Of a stretch of 64,000 nucleotides of DNA, positions 23,360 through 35,904 are shown piece after piece; position 1 is the first letter of the stretch; every line of letters begins with the position of its first letter. Made by a program: the position numbers and the translations under genes. The notes beneath the pieces were generated by a model. The model did no database searches. It saw nothing but the letters and a program-made list of their open reading frames with translations, and was not told where the DNA came from. Location of the stretch: contig CACVBU010000939.1 in assembly GCA_902728285.1 (NCBI GenBank), positions 1,488,001 through 1,552,000 on the forward strand. Reading direction: 5' to 3'. Source of the DNA: Clytia hemisphaerica (lineage: Eukaryota > Cnidaria > Hydrozoa > Leptothecata > Clytiidae).

Positions 23360-25350
23360 TTCTTATAAAAAGACGTGTACCAGCACTTTCTTCTTCGAAT
23401 ACTAGAACTCTGACAGAAAAAGAGGGCATACCCGTACTTAAGTGCTAGGTGCTTATAAAAAAAGAGTCAAAGAGAAAAGTGACATTCAAATTTTTAAGAA
23501 AAGAAGTGACGAAATTTATGTAACGGTAATAAAGAAATCAGATAGACTGTTAAAAAATAAGAAGTGCGAGATACTGACATCTAGATCTTATATACGACAA
23601 AGCAAGAAAAAAATTAAGACATGAAGAGTATACGGTTGAAAGTTGTCACATGGAGTTAATATAATTAAGATGTTATCAGTGGTGTATAAGGTTTAGTATA
23701 TGTTATATTGAATAAACGAAAAGAAAAAAGGGGAGGGGGTGAGCTCACTGTTATGTAAAAACAATACGGGTATTTTAGCCAAAGGGTAAATCGGTAAGCC
23801 TTGTACGGCAGTCGAATCTGTGCGTTTCCCCAAGCAGATACTGTATTTTTAAATTTTTCTTCCTTTCTAGGTGGGAATTAAAAGTCATTCAGTTTTCAAT
23901 ATTGTGTTTTTGATTGATATGAAGGAAAAATTTTTGTATTGCGGTCAGGCTGTCTATTGTTCGTTTGAAATGGAAGGGATATTTTTACACACATCTAAAT
24001 AAAAATAATAAGTGTAAAATAATTTGAAAAGAAAAGAAAAAATTCAGACTTCATTCATTTTGACAAGCATTTTTTAACAAGTATGTACGAGAGAAAAGCT
24101 ACTTTTGAAAGACTTTGATTCAAGAAAATAATAGCCGAAAAGAAAGGAAGAAAAAAAGAAGAAGAAGAAAGAAGAAGAAGAAATTAAAAAAAAGAGATAA
24201 AAACGAAAGAAATTGAGGGAGGAAGCATAATTAATCAAATTTTAATGATAAAAAGTTATTACTTATTTTACTTTCCCCTTTTTTGAGATGTGAACTTTCC
24301 GATTTTGGGTATAACTGGGCTATTATCAAAATTAGGGGAAAAAAATTCTCTTTTATTCTTTGATGTAAAAAGTGTTCATTTTTAATACGGCGTCTATCTG
24401 AAGTAACAATGAGGTAGGCTGGCTAGAATATATCTAATTTAACTTTAATATATCATCCGTGTTTAGCGATGGGAAAATATAGGTCGGTAAGGAAGGAAGG
24501 AAGGATATACCCTCGTGTTTTAACCTAAATATTACATTTTGAAGATTTTCTCAGCGAAATGTGTACAAAAGAAATGATTTTATGGAAGTGTTTAACGAAG
24601 GGTACAAAGCTCAAATAGATGGAGTGTGATAAGGTTATACCTTTTTTTTGCAGTGATTGATTTCATAAGAAGGCTTTTACAGTTAATAATTAACATCAAA
24701 TTAGAAACTTACAGTACGGGAATGATACCACTGTTCATATTGTCATTTTGTGAAACGAGTTGGTTTTATCCATAGGTGCCAACCTAAAAATTCAAAAGTA
24801 AGTAGAAAAAGCACTAAGCAAACCATAACATACTACATTTCAAACCAAGGAGGTTGTGAAAGTAGCCCCTATATACTTTCTCATAGGTCAGGTGTTGCAA
24901 TATCAAGAGGCTTATTAGTCTTATCACATTTAAAAGGCATAATTATCCTGCATGGAGCTTAATGAGATCTTACTTTTTTTTTGCATTTCAAGTCATTATT
25001 TGTGATGGAAATTTAAATAGATTGTGAGGTAGTAGCTTAGTTGATGTTTAAGATTTAGATTGATAAAGAGAGATGAACAGAGCTGATGAGAGGACAAGGA
25101 AAATCATCAAATGCTTCAAATTTGGCGAAGCTTCCTCTTAAAAAGGTTTGGTTGTCACAATGGCGACATTGATTTATTGTATTCCAGTAGACAAGGAATA
25201 GGTTTGAACAAAAAAAAACAAAAACAGGGGGATGGTAAAGAAAAGTCAAGTATCTCAAACGCCTTGTGTAGTAGAATGTTGCTGGGTTTTTTTTCGTAGC
25301 CTCAAATGAAATGTTTCATACGATGGTTGCATCTAAGATAGAAATATATA
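23360..25350. other. No gene; purine microsatellite
   Basis: A purine-only stretch (GAAGAAGAAG repeats, about 24130-24195) and GGAAGGAAGGAAGGA at about 24494. No protein or RNA gene recognised. Confidence 0.5.
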
Positions 25351-25355
25351 TGAAT

Positions 25356-25978
25356 ATATCGTCGCATCAAAATAAGAAAGCCTTAAGTCCATTTTTTCAA
25401 AAATTGAGTTATGACCATACCGATGCTTTACACCCCATTTTTTATCGAATTTTTGGCTTAAATCCATCAAAAACCAACCTAAAGTTGCCTAATTTTAAGT
25501 TTTTTGAAAAATAAGAATTTTTATTTTTGAAATTTTCTCAAGTTAAGAAAGTCTTAAGTCCATTGTCATTTTAGTTGGACTTTAGGACCTTTTAGATTAA
25601 GGTTTTAGTTAAAGAGTTCAAAAAAGTTAAGAAAGTTTAAAGCAAGAAAGTCTTAAGTCCATTTTGGAGTTAAGACACTTTTTCACTGGAAATTTTTCAA
25701 ATTTTCAGTTTTAATCAAGGAAATTTACATAGAAAAAAAGGTTTAAGTCCATTCTCGAAAAACATGCTATGAAGAAGCATTCATATCTCCGCAATGGTAT
25801 AAGTGACAATGTTGATACTTTAGAACTTGAAAGATCTTTCTTCATTTATATTCATATCAAAAAAGCAGCTAGCTAGCCCAACATGGTCAAAAATGGCAGC
25901 CATTTCAAACCTTTAAACTTGATTTTCTCAAAACTACAAAAATGGACTTAAGGCTTTCTTATTTTGATGCGACGATAT
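25356..25978. mobile_element. 623-bp MITE with ~38-bp perfect TIRs and internal copies of the TIR
   Basis: ATATCGTCGCATCAAAATAA at 25356 begins an inverted repeat of about 38 bases that is matched perfectly at 25938-25978. Part of the TIR (AAGAAAG-CTTAAGTCCATT) is repeated internally in the left-end orientation near 25546, 25645 and 25740. This suggests expansion of a transposase-binding word. No protein. Confidence 0.75.
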
Positions 25979-26917
25979 TATTTCATTATCAACAATTGAA
26001 AGAGCGGGAGAAATGAGGCTGGTAGACAGATAGACGATGCTATCGTCCGTTTAAAGTAAATGCGAGAAAGAGTTAGGGCGTCAGGGCGGTTTACGGGAAA
26101 AACGTGGCGGTAGAGTTTTGGAACACTGTAAACATCTCCGCCACTGCTTACTCCACCCGAATTTATCACGCCTCTCCTAAACTATATTCCCTTTTTAGTG
26201 ATCTTGTGTAGACGATAGGATCGTCTAGTAGACAGACAGAAAGGCAATGATAGAGATTTCAGGCAGGTCAAAAATATAAGAGCTGTTTCGTAAAAGTTTA
26301 TATACTGGAGGATAGGACAAGGTCTCGGCCAATAATTAAATTAAAGAAGAACATTTCAATCGACCTACACGCGTAAGAAATAAGTGTTTCTATGTTACTT
26401 CATTAAGGGAGGAACTATTTTCGTAAAAAATAATTTTTGTTTGACTTCAAAACGGGAGAAGCCATGATTAATGTTTGAAGCTTCCTTCGGGCCATCCGAA
26501 ATGTATAGTGACGTTTTGTCATGATCGTGTTTTTCTTACAAGCTCATGGCGTTCAATTAGATTTTTTAATATCACAATTCTAGGAAGGATATAACAGGAA
26601 GATGTATTAAAACCCTAAAAAGATCACTTCTTTTCTTCTCATCCTCCAAATTCATAAAAGATGTTGTTTTTTTATAGAAAAATACTTTCTCCTGTTTTTT
26701 AAGATTAAGAGCTGACAAGTAGTGATGTTCGCTTTTTGTTTAACGGTCTGTAATGACGAGCTTAGTATAGCCTTAGGTTTTAATTTTTTTTCTTGTGTTT
26801 CGTCTTTTCATGTTAGCTTTAGAAGCAACATGATGTATGAGCAAATTAACATTATTTTCATCATAATGTCGAAATGCAGATGGTTTTGATTTTTTGGGTG
26901 TAATTTTTGGTTGGAAT

Positions 26918-27045
26918 AATATCCGGGGGGAAGCACTCAAGGTAAATGACCTACCATACGTGCGACCCTTAAGGGTATATTTTCCAACAAAGATGAGAAA
27001 CGTTGCACTCTAACTGAAAACGGTCAAAAGTTTTCAAGAAAATGC
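26918..27045. mobile_element. Fragment of the G-run MITE
   Basis: ATCCGGGGGGAAGCACTCAAGG followed by TAAATGACCTACC and CCCTTAAGGG matches the inverted right half of the element at 18561-18855. The other end is not seen. Confidence 0.55.
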
Positions 27046-27049
27046 TCCG

Positions 27050-29920
27050 TAAGTGTCGATTTTTCGTTCAAATTTGCCCAAATTTTGCATGGGTTGCATT
27101 TCAGCGAGTAATAATATACTGTAAGGTCAAGTTTTTTCTCTTTTTTATTCGGTCTTGCGTTCTGTCTATTTCTTGGCAACTCTCCAATCCACCACACGTC
27201 GATATTTAAAGACAGTTATGTTTAATTTGTTTAAGACCAAGGGTTCGCGAAGAAAAAGGTGAGCTGTGTGTTACAAAATTAGATTTGCACAGTCGGGTCG
27301 TAAAAACAGTATGGGGCGTTTTTTCTTTAGTTGCGCATATTATGATATGTATAGTAAGTACAGTAAAGATGAGAAAGTTAATTTATCAAGATTGGAAGGT
27401 TTACATAGGTTATCGAGATAGTACTGGGATAAAAAGTGAATGGAATAAACCTCCTGCGACAAGAGGATCGGCTCCGGTTTACTAGGGTTAGAGAAGATCA
27501 TGCTTGTTTCTATGAGCGGGTCAGTGCAACGGGTTATAAGGCCATTCAATCCTACTAAGTTTACGTTTAGTTTTACTAGGAACAAATCTTTTCGTGGTAC
27601 TGTGCATAGTAAGACTTATTTCAAGGCATTGGATTGATGTTCTCATTAGGTCAAAACAATGAATTCCATAGCAGAGAAGGGATGCAAAAGAGAAAATATA
27701 ACTGCTTGCAAAATTTGCCAAAACTACTCAAGATTCCACTGAAACAGTTAATGTAAGGTGTTTCGGCCTTAATGAATGAGTTTTTTTCTCAGTTATGTTG
27801 TTTTAGTTGGCCCTGCTGCAAGCAGCTCATTATGTAAAATTTTTACTTTTTCTCTTGATTCATTAGTAGAAGTACCCTCATTATCGTTATTAAAGTAAAG
27901 GACATTTTTTACGACTTGTTAATTAGATGTAGTACCGAACCCATAATTATGACAGTTTCTTTTTCTGGTATGAGAGAAAGTAGATGTGGTTTGTTTTGCT
28001 GCTTTGATATTATTTTGTATTTTTCGGTTGGTTGGAAATGATCCAAATAATTAGAGAAAGAAAACTGTTTTGTACAATTGGTCTGAGGTTTCTTGACTTG
28101 CATCAACAGAGTTCATAAATAGTATTTATTGATTGACTTATAAAGAACAATGTTTAAAGAATATCAGGCTAAAATTCCAGTTTTTCTTTAAAAAACCTGG
28201 CGAAGGAGTATCATAACTTAAGTTTAAATAACCAAGAAAATATTAAGAGGCTTGTCTCGTTGTTCTTTAAAATCATATAGATTTATAAGTTTTCTTTAAA
28301 ATCATACAGATTTATAGGTTGCAGAGACTCTTTTATAGGTCATTGTGAGGTATTAGTAAATTTCTATAGAGATTTTAATGATCAAATGGCCATGAAGAAT
28401 ATCCTAACAAATCAAGCGTTTATCAACCAAATGACCTTTCTAGAATCTCCTACAGAAATTGGGCATTAATTTCTAAAGATAGATATAATGACTATGCAAT
28501 ATGTCATTATACCTTCTGAAAAATGGAAAATAATTGAACATTTACAACAAAAAAGGGGGTGCACTGCAGCGTACGAAATTTTCTATTAAAAAAAAGTTTT
28601 TTTGTTCTTTTTTTATCAACAAAGCAAGCTCGTATAGGATCAGGATCTACTTAGGAAAAAAGAATTGATGGATGTAAAACGCATTAAATTAAGTTTTAAT
28701 AATGGAAGAGCGGAAGTAGAGATGCATTTAGAATACGTTTTGATGAATCGATTGGAACGACTTTGACATAATACACTATTCTTGTATTAGAGATAGTGCT
28801 CTTATGTGTGAGACATTACGATGGGGTTTAAGTAAGAAGGAGAAAGGTAAAATGCTCATAAAATCGACTTATAAGTGGAGTGGATGATGACAAGTTAGGG
28901 TTTCTTTTAAAAATACGTTTCTCCAAAATTTTTGTTTCTTTTAACCAACTTTTTTTTAGTTTTAGTGTGACGTTGTGGATGAGATATAGTAATTTCTCAG
29001 GACATCCTCTTTAACACTACTTTTTTCAATATGAGGAGGAAAAAAAAGAGAAAAAAATAGTATACTGTCATAATAAAGGTTGGAAGAGATGAAACTTTGA
29101 ATCAAACTTTTTTTTAAGTGTACTGGGAGGAGAATTGTGTAGCTTTTTTAAGAGTGCGAAAGGGTCCATCCCTAAGATCTTGCTAAATATTATTTGATTG
29201 GGATAAACAATGAACTGAATATTGTGCTAACTACAGAATTTAGAGACGGTTATAGAAATATTTGTTATTTTTCGATGGCTTTTGGAGAAGTACTTGATTT
29301 CTGGTTATAACCCCTTCATAAAATCAGATTCAGTCTCCGTTTAAATTAACAACCCGTGAAAAGGTTACAAGGTTCGAAAAATATTTCTAAAGAAAGAATT
29401 TCTCAACATTTTTTTCTCTCTTGTGTTCACGGAATTTTGTTACTTTATCAAATTTATTCAATCTACCCTCTATTTCCTTTATCTCAACAGGACTAAAAAA
29501 CAGAAATACACGAGAATAAAAAACAAAGATTTGGAAGGAAGAAAAAAATATATTGGAGCTGATCATAATACGACAAAAAGTGATAATAAGTGCAATCATA
29601 TTATTACATGGCCATGTGTTATTGTGATGTACAATTATCGATATTAGAAGGAATTGCCTTGGGATCGAATTAATCTATAGACAGGCTGGTTGAGATTCAC
29701 ATTATATACGTTTCAATTATCACATTGGACAAGTGAACAAAATACCTGCTATTAACACGAACGACTCAAGAAAGAAAAAAAATAAATTGCAAATATTCTC
29801 CAATATTGTCATATCTGAAGTACAACTTGTTGACTAAAGAGTGAAAATATTAGTTGATAATCTTTATCGTTCGGAAAACTGGAAAATTACACCAGCCGTA
29901 TACACTTGAAAGCAATTCTA
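27050..29920. other. No gene; 29-bp tandem duplication
   Basis: AT-rich DNA upstream of the SPR-domain gene. TTCTTTAAAATCATA(T/C)AGATT occurs twice in tandem (28263 and 28292, period 29). No other structure is supported. If the promoter at 16752 drives the downstream gene, all of this is intron. Confidence 0.45.
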
Positions 29921-29955
29921 TGACTTTTAGGCGGGAATAAAAATTTCGGCTCGAG

Positions 29956-31245
29956 ATGACACAACATTTACAGATGGTGGATGATGATTATGATTCTGAT
30001 GAACTGATGTGGGTCAAAGCCGGTGAACCCGGTGAAAAACCAACAATCATTCGACAAATACGATCGGAAAGTTCTAGTAGTGGATCACGTGACAACTCCA
30101 GCGGCTCCTCATGCGGCGGACATAACCGGAGAAATTTATTAACAGTTGAAAACGGGACTGTGTATCGGAATGGATCGACACCTGCTACTAAAGCTAGCAA
30201 TGAATCATTGAACGCTCTCGAAAAATTAGCAAGGACATCCAGTAACGAGTCACGTGTTATCGTTGTTAACGTACAGGATCCTGTTTACCCAGCAAACGTA
30301 GATCGACAACGTATACAAAGATGGAAAGAAATGCATAGTCCAAGAACTTCAAAACGTGAAATCGTTAATTCGGACAAAAGTCCGAAAGGTAAAAAAGTCC
30401 AGAATAATAACACAATCGAACGTTCACACTTTAACGACAACACACGTCATAAAGAACAAACGCAGAGACCTCTAAGTCAGCCTGCATCTCAAACATATAA
30501 CTGCTCTCCAAAGGTTGAAAGATGTTCAAGCGCTGACCTTAGAAACAGTCCTTTGAACCGTGTCACTATGATGTCGGGGAAAACTCGCGACGAAGGTTAC
30601 ACGTCTTTAACAGAAGATTGCAAAGACTCCGATACAGACTCTATTCGTTCAAAATCACTACCGAGCACGTGGCGTCCCATAAGAGGACAAATGGAGCATG
30701 AGGATTTGAAACGATACGCACAAACACTGACATCGAACACTTCAACCGATTCTAATTACTTATATCATGATGATGGTGACGAATATACATCCAATCATCC
30801 CGACCAAAAACTTTTAAATAGTTCTGAGAAAAAGAAACTAAAACGTAAGCAAAAACGTAGTAAATTACGACACAACGTGGAGAATGCTATTGAGATTTGT
30901 ACATGTTTTGTTTGTTTGCGTTCCGCAGTTTACCACGCTGAGGACGAAGATGACACAGACAGTCTAGTGGACCACCCTTGTTCTTGTGAAGAACCGGGCG
31001 TCAAATGTTGCGGGCGGTGGGCGGTTATTAGTCTGATGGTTTGTTTTCTACCTTTCTTATTATGTTACCCACCCTTGAAGTCGTGTTTATGTATACATGA
31101 TAGAAGGAAAAAAGTGAAGCAATCAAAGAAAGATCAGAAAAACGAAAAAAAGAAACTGACGAAACAAAATAGTGCTGATTCAGCAATGACTAAAAGTCAT
31201 AGCCCGAAACAAGCGCCTCACGAAACAGATGGAAAAGGGCTATAA
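29956..31245 (+). CDS. Sprouty/Spred-type (SPR) domain protein, half domain
   Basis: A 429-residue single-exon protein; the ATG follows a plausible splice acceptor (TGACTTTTAG, 29921-29930), so 5' UTR exons are likely. Residues 1-300 are hydrophilic, Ser/Thr-rich and probably disordered. An acidic start (DDDYDSDE) and a basic run (EKKKLKRKQKRSKLR, 291-305) are visible. Residues about 314-380 match the second half of the SPR domain: CTCFVC, YHAEDEDD, PCSC, CC-RW and a hydrophobic LPFLLCYPPLKSC. In Sprouty/Spred proteins this region binds membranes and damps Ras/ERK signalling. The first half of the domain (CxxCGxCKC) is absent, as are an EVH1 domain and a recognisable Cbl-binding tyrosine motif. 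A lysine-rich tail follows. The family is reasonably sure; the function here is inferred. Confidence 0.75.
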   Translation: MTQHLQMVDDDYDSDELMWVKAGEPGEKPTIIRQIRSESSSSGSRDNSSGSSCGGHNRRNLLTVENGTVYRNGSTPATKASNESLNALEKLARTSSNESRVIVVNVQDPVYPANVDRQRIQRWKEMHSPRTSKREIVNSDKSPKGKKVQNNNTIERSHFNDNTRHKEQTQRPLSQPASQTYNCSPKVERCSSADLRNSPLNRVTMMSGKTRDEGYTSLTEDCKDSDTDSIRSKSLPSTWRPIRGQMEHEDLKRYAQTLTSNTSTDSNYLYHDDGDEYTSNHPDQKLLNSSEKKKLKRKQKRSKLRHNVENAIEICTCFVCLRSAVYHAEDEDDTDSLVDHPCSCEEPGVKCCGRWAVISLMVCFLPFLLCYPPLKSCLCIHDRRKKVKQSKKDQKNEKKKLTKQNSADSAMTKSHSPKQAPHETDGKGL

Positions 31246-32845
31246 ATTTTTACATAAAATCTTAATAAGATATTGTCCATATAATAATTAATTTATTTAT
31301 TATTTGTTAGTATAAAATTCTATCACAAAGTTTTAAGTAGAAAAGGTTTGGCATAACAAAAAAGCTAGCTAAAAGCATTATCTTGAAGAGTACGACAGAA
31401 GATTTTTCTTTCAAAAGGAAACTGCATAGAGGAACAGTAATAGGATTCGATTGATAAAAGATCCGAGGAAATCGTTAACTTTCAAATTCTTTTGTAGTTA
31501 GGATGAAATCGTCTTTCAAAACTTTAGTATTGAAAGTTTTAAAGATGACTCTAAAAATAGCTTTTCTTATTCCGGTAGTTAACTCTGACAATGTTTCTTA
31601 TAAGTATCTTTATTAACAAAGTACTAACTATAGCTTTTCGCTTAATTAGAGAGATCTGTAAGATCTAGAGACATAATGTCCCGAAACTGATAAGGAAAGT
31701 CTTGGCGCGTCCAGGCGTCTTTAAAATGAGCCTGAAATAGATTTGCGAGAGATTTCTTCCGGGATCCTCTTTGAATTTTAGCTTGAAAAGTATGCATTAT
31801 AACAATATTATTTTTGAAACTTTTAGTGTTTCTGTGAAATCCCATTTGCTTTTGTATACTACTGATCATAATTTTGTAAATATGTTGCGAGAAGTATGAA
31901 AAGTGCGCTTAGAAAATACTTTATTAAAATGAAAAAGAGAACTTTTTGAAACATACACATGAATGCAATATACTTTGTCTTTCTTTTTTGGGTAAAGATA
32001 TTGGATACAGCCTGCATGCTGAGCAGGGTATTTCGATTGTTCCTTAAGCATATGATAAGCACCAAGCAGCCTTTGGCCCCAGGTTCCTAATGCGTAGATA
32101 GATAGGTAAAGATGAACTTATTTATCACGATTTCTGGCTTTTTACGAACTTAAGCCAACACATGTTTTTTATAAACATATAGAGACTCAGCATTACCTGA
32201 GCCTATATCTTGGCTGGAATTTTACGGATTTTCGGAATTCCTCTAAAATTTTGCTTTCAAATATTTTCCAGCCTTGTCAATTTGAATCTCTCGATGTAAG
32301 CATCTCTGTGCCTGTTTTTGGATTTTAATATGATTTAAAAAATAACACGCATTTAAGTAAAAATCAAGACCAAGGACACAAAAGTGGTTAAAAGATGGAG
32401 TATAACACCCACACCCAGAAACGATCTAAAAAAACAGAGGTGAGGGGGAGCAGAACGTTTTTTTCTCGATAAAAGAAAAATGCACGAAAACCCACAAGTC
32501 AAGCGGAAATGGTAATGTTTTGAAGTTTTTGTAACCACAAAGAATCTAATTATGAAAATGTTAGGGTTATTAGTATGTCCAACTTGCTAATTTCTCAATA
32601 GATCAAAGGATAGGACAGGGTAGTTATTACTGAATTAACATGTTTTAAAGCATACTTGGTTTAAAGGTATATCATCTTTTGTGGTACACCTGCCGCCGAT
32701 GTAATGAGTTTTTTTATACTTCTTTTTAATTTGGATGTCATACATTAATATCTTAATGAACGAGTGCATAATTTCTACGAATAAATGAATGAATCTCAAC
32801 TGAATGAATGACTGGTTGATCGATCGATCGATGCCCGATAGATTG
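31246..32845. other. 3' flank of SPR gene, no further gene
   Basis: AT-rich. No clear AATAAA lies close to the stop, though AATAAG and related variants occur near 31263. Nothing coding is recognised. Confidence 0.45.
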
Positions 32846-32850
32846 GGATA

Positions 32851-33177
32851 CACAGTTTTTTTATAAGAATACACTTTATAAGAATATCCATGATTAAAAT
32901 GGCCAAAAAATTAAGAGTAATGCTAAGAATGTCACTATCATAGAATTTTGCTACTCAAGCTAAGAATGCCATTTTTTAGAGCATTTTCAATTATAGATTG
33001 CCAATTACCCCCAAGTAAGGCTCATCTTATGCTTGAGACATATGTACTAAATGTTAAATATCTACTCTGAATTAGGATCCTAACTTAAAAATGATGTAAG
33101 AATATTTTAAGATGATTTCCCCAAAAAAGTTAAGAATATGATGAAATGGATTTACACCATTCTCATAAAAAAACGTG
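32851..33177. mobile_element. 327-bp TA-type MITE (CACGTTTTTTTATAAGAAT family)
   Basis: TA flanks both sides (32849-32850, 33178-33179). The ends CACAGTTTTTTTATAAGAAT and, inverted, CACGTTTTTTTATGAGAAT agree. Internal AAGAATA / TTAAGAAT words match the cluster at 21.7-23.3 kb. Confidence 0.7.
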
Positions 33178-33179
33178 TA

Positions 33180-35058
33180 AAGGTGACCATGGAGTTGCAG
33201 GTTGTTATTTTTTGAGGTAATGGTGATTGCAAGACACCAGACAAAGAAGAATGATAGGCAAAAACAAGGAATTAAAATTACCATTATTTTAATGACTCGA
33301 ACTATAAGTAATTTGACGAATTTCTTTTTCGAAAACACGTAGTGATAGGTAGTAAAAAATTCGGCTCGCAAGCAATTTTGGTCGTTATAGTTTCTAAAAA
33401 AAGCTTTGTTCAACAACGATGTATATTGTTATGGAAATAATATCAAAATAGAGGATTCTGTTGTTGCATCCTTACTCATGATTCAAACAGTCAAAGAAAC
33501 GGAAAGAAACCGGGATCTCGAGGAACAGGAAGAAGCCATGTTAGAGATTCACTGCAAGATCCTTCATTCTTTAACAAAAAAAAGCAAAAGTATTTCTTTC
33601 TCATTAATTAGATATCGTTTATAGCTTGAACATTGAATGAACTAAATTCTGACGTCACGCACATCATCTTAATTTTTTTAATATAAGGAAACGAACTTCT
33701 AAATCCTTTTATTAATCATTGATGGAAGTATATTTTATTATTCCTAGCGAGTATATATGATTTTTAAAGACACATAAGTTATAAGAATATTTGGTCCTTC
33801 AAGAACTGCTTATAGGATCGGACGATTATGATCAATTTCATTGACCTATGTTGCTTTAAAGTTTCTCCTACCCAGGAAATAGCTCTACCAAAGGCTTCCA
33901 AAGGTCAAGAAATCTAGTTAAGCTTCGAACACGACGGGTCAATATTTGATATTTTCGGAATACAGTACACCAAGAAAGCTTGTTGAACAAGCATCGGTTG
34001 AAATGAAGAGGCAACGGCAATGTCATTTAATTAGCCTGACAGCTCGCTGTTAAACAGAAGTCAAAGAGAATGAGGTAGATACAAAGGACAGGAACTCTCA
34101 ACATCTGAGCATGACTTATATATAATATGTTGGTGAGAAAAGGAGTATAACGTGCATATTGTTTTGTAATGAAGGCATTTTAATGCTTTCATGTATTATC
34201 ATAACATGGTGTACCTTCTTAATAAAAACAGCGGATGTTGGGGTCTTTCCGCTTACTGAATAGAAGAGCGGAAACAGACTGTCAGTTGGTGATGTGATCT
34301 GACTTTGCAAAAGAAAGGAAGCTCAAACTTCTCGTTTCTGACATAAGCATATGATCTTATAAACACAATAAATTGAAAGGTTCTTATAACACGCATTATA
34401 TGGGTTTTCGCAAGTTCATTTGGATTATTTTATAAGCATATAAACTTCCATTCGAGGTTATATATTAGGCATTTGAGAATGGCCCCGAGGTTGATATTCG
34501 AAAAATTGCAGCACCTTAATATATTTCAATACTCGAGATAAACACAGCCAATTTACATATAATGTGCTTAATAAAAATCAATAAATAGATATTGCAGAGG
34601 CGAGAAAGAAAAATATGAAACGATCAATGGGTTTAAAAAGGCTAATAAATCATGGCGTAAGGCATCTTAGAATAGGAAAAGAAAATAATATATACCTTGG
34701 TATCATGCAGAGCCATTTATGAGGCATTTGTCTCCTCTATTACCTTTCGACTTCTGGTTTAGTATTATGTGTGTTGGAGGTTTATAATAAACAGTTCAAC
34801 TGTCTGCACTGCGATGTCTCTAACAATTGATCTGAATAAAATGAAAAACGTTAGAGACATTATCATAATGATTACTAATATATTGAACTGCAGCTACACG
34901 AATGAATAGTAGAATTTCATTATTCGTTATCACCAGGCATCCTTGGCGAATGTTCTGTACAAACGATTCAATTCCAACGCTGTCCCGAGATACGGCGCGA
35001 TTCAAGGGAGAAAACAGAATTTCTCAAGTAGGGTAGAAAGTCTAATAATTTTTAACAA
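33180..35058. other. No supported feature
   Basis: Intergenic AT-rich DNA. The 72-codon frame at 33406-33624 (+) has no recognisable domain and is not called. Confidence 0.4.
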
Positions 35059-35062
35059 TGTA

Positions 35063-35341
35063 CTTTAATGGGAGTAATTTTCGCGGGGATTAAATTTCGC
35101 GGATTTGGGTTAAGTCCTAATGGAAATTTCGATTTTTTTAAAGAAAACTCAAAACTGTCAAATAAATACTTTTAAAATGTTAACTGACACCAAAGAAGTA
35201 TGATGTGAATTTCAACAACCAGTATGTATAATTTGGCAGTAAAAAGACACAAAGAAATATCGTCTCCCAATAATGCCATACGCAAAATCTTAAAAGTTCA
35301 ACCGCGAAATTCAATACCCGCAAAAATTTATCCGATTACAG
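35063..35341. mobile_element. 279-bp TA-type MITE (CTTTAATGGG family), copy 2
   Basis: Bordered by TA (35061-35062, 35342-35343). The left end CTTTAATGGGAGTAATTTTC and the right end, inverted as CTGTAATCGGATAAATTTTT, match over about 45 bases with several differences. It shares GGGGATTAAATTTCGCGGATT with the copy at 15061. Confidence 0.7.
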
Positions 35342-35904
35342 TAAACTAACTATAATTTCAGTCATATAATGATCTTCACTTGGTTAAAATCGTTGGGAAT
35401 TTAATACACCTTTTCGACTGTAGCCGTCAATTGCCGCGCGGGCATTTTTTATCACCCTAAAACCGACCCAGTCTTTTTTTCGCATGCAACTAGTGCGAGT
35501 ACACAGGGGACCTAGCAAGGGTTTTCCTGATAAAGGGGAAATATTTCTTCGAAAGACAAAATCATCATGGGTTTGAATAACCTTATTTCTATACATTTTT
35601 ATTAATCATGCGAGTAAAAAAGCTGCTTAATCTCCTTATAACATATAACATAAACTTTTATTGTTAAAGGTCAAGGCAACTCTCTCTTGGCACGAGACAC
35701 TGAGCCAACTCACCCGTTGATTTGTAGACGATTTCAGACATTAAGAAAACCCTATTATTTCTTTTCTAAATTGCAGGTCAGCCAAATCCCACTGTGAGAA
35801 ACAGTTAGAAAAGAAAAAGTAATAAAAAAGCGAAACACTATTTTGAGAAGATACAAAGCGTGCGCGAAATTAGAAAATGAAGTAGAACAAGCAACATGCT
35901 GAAT

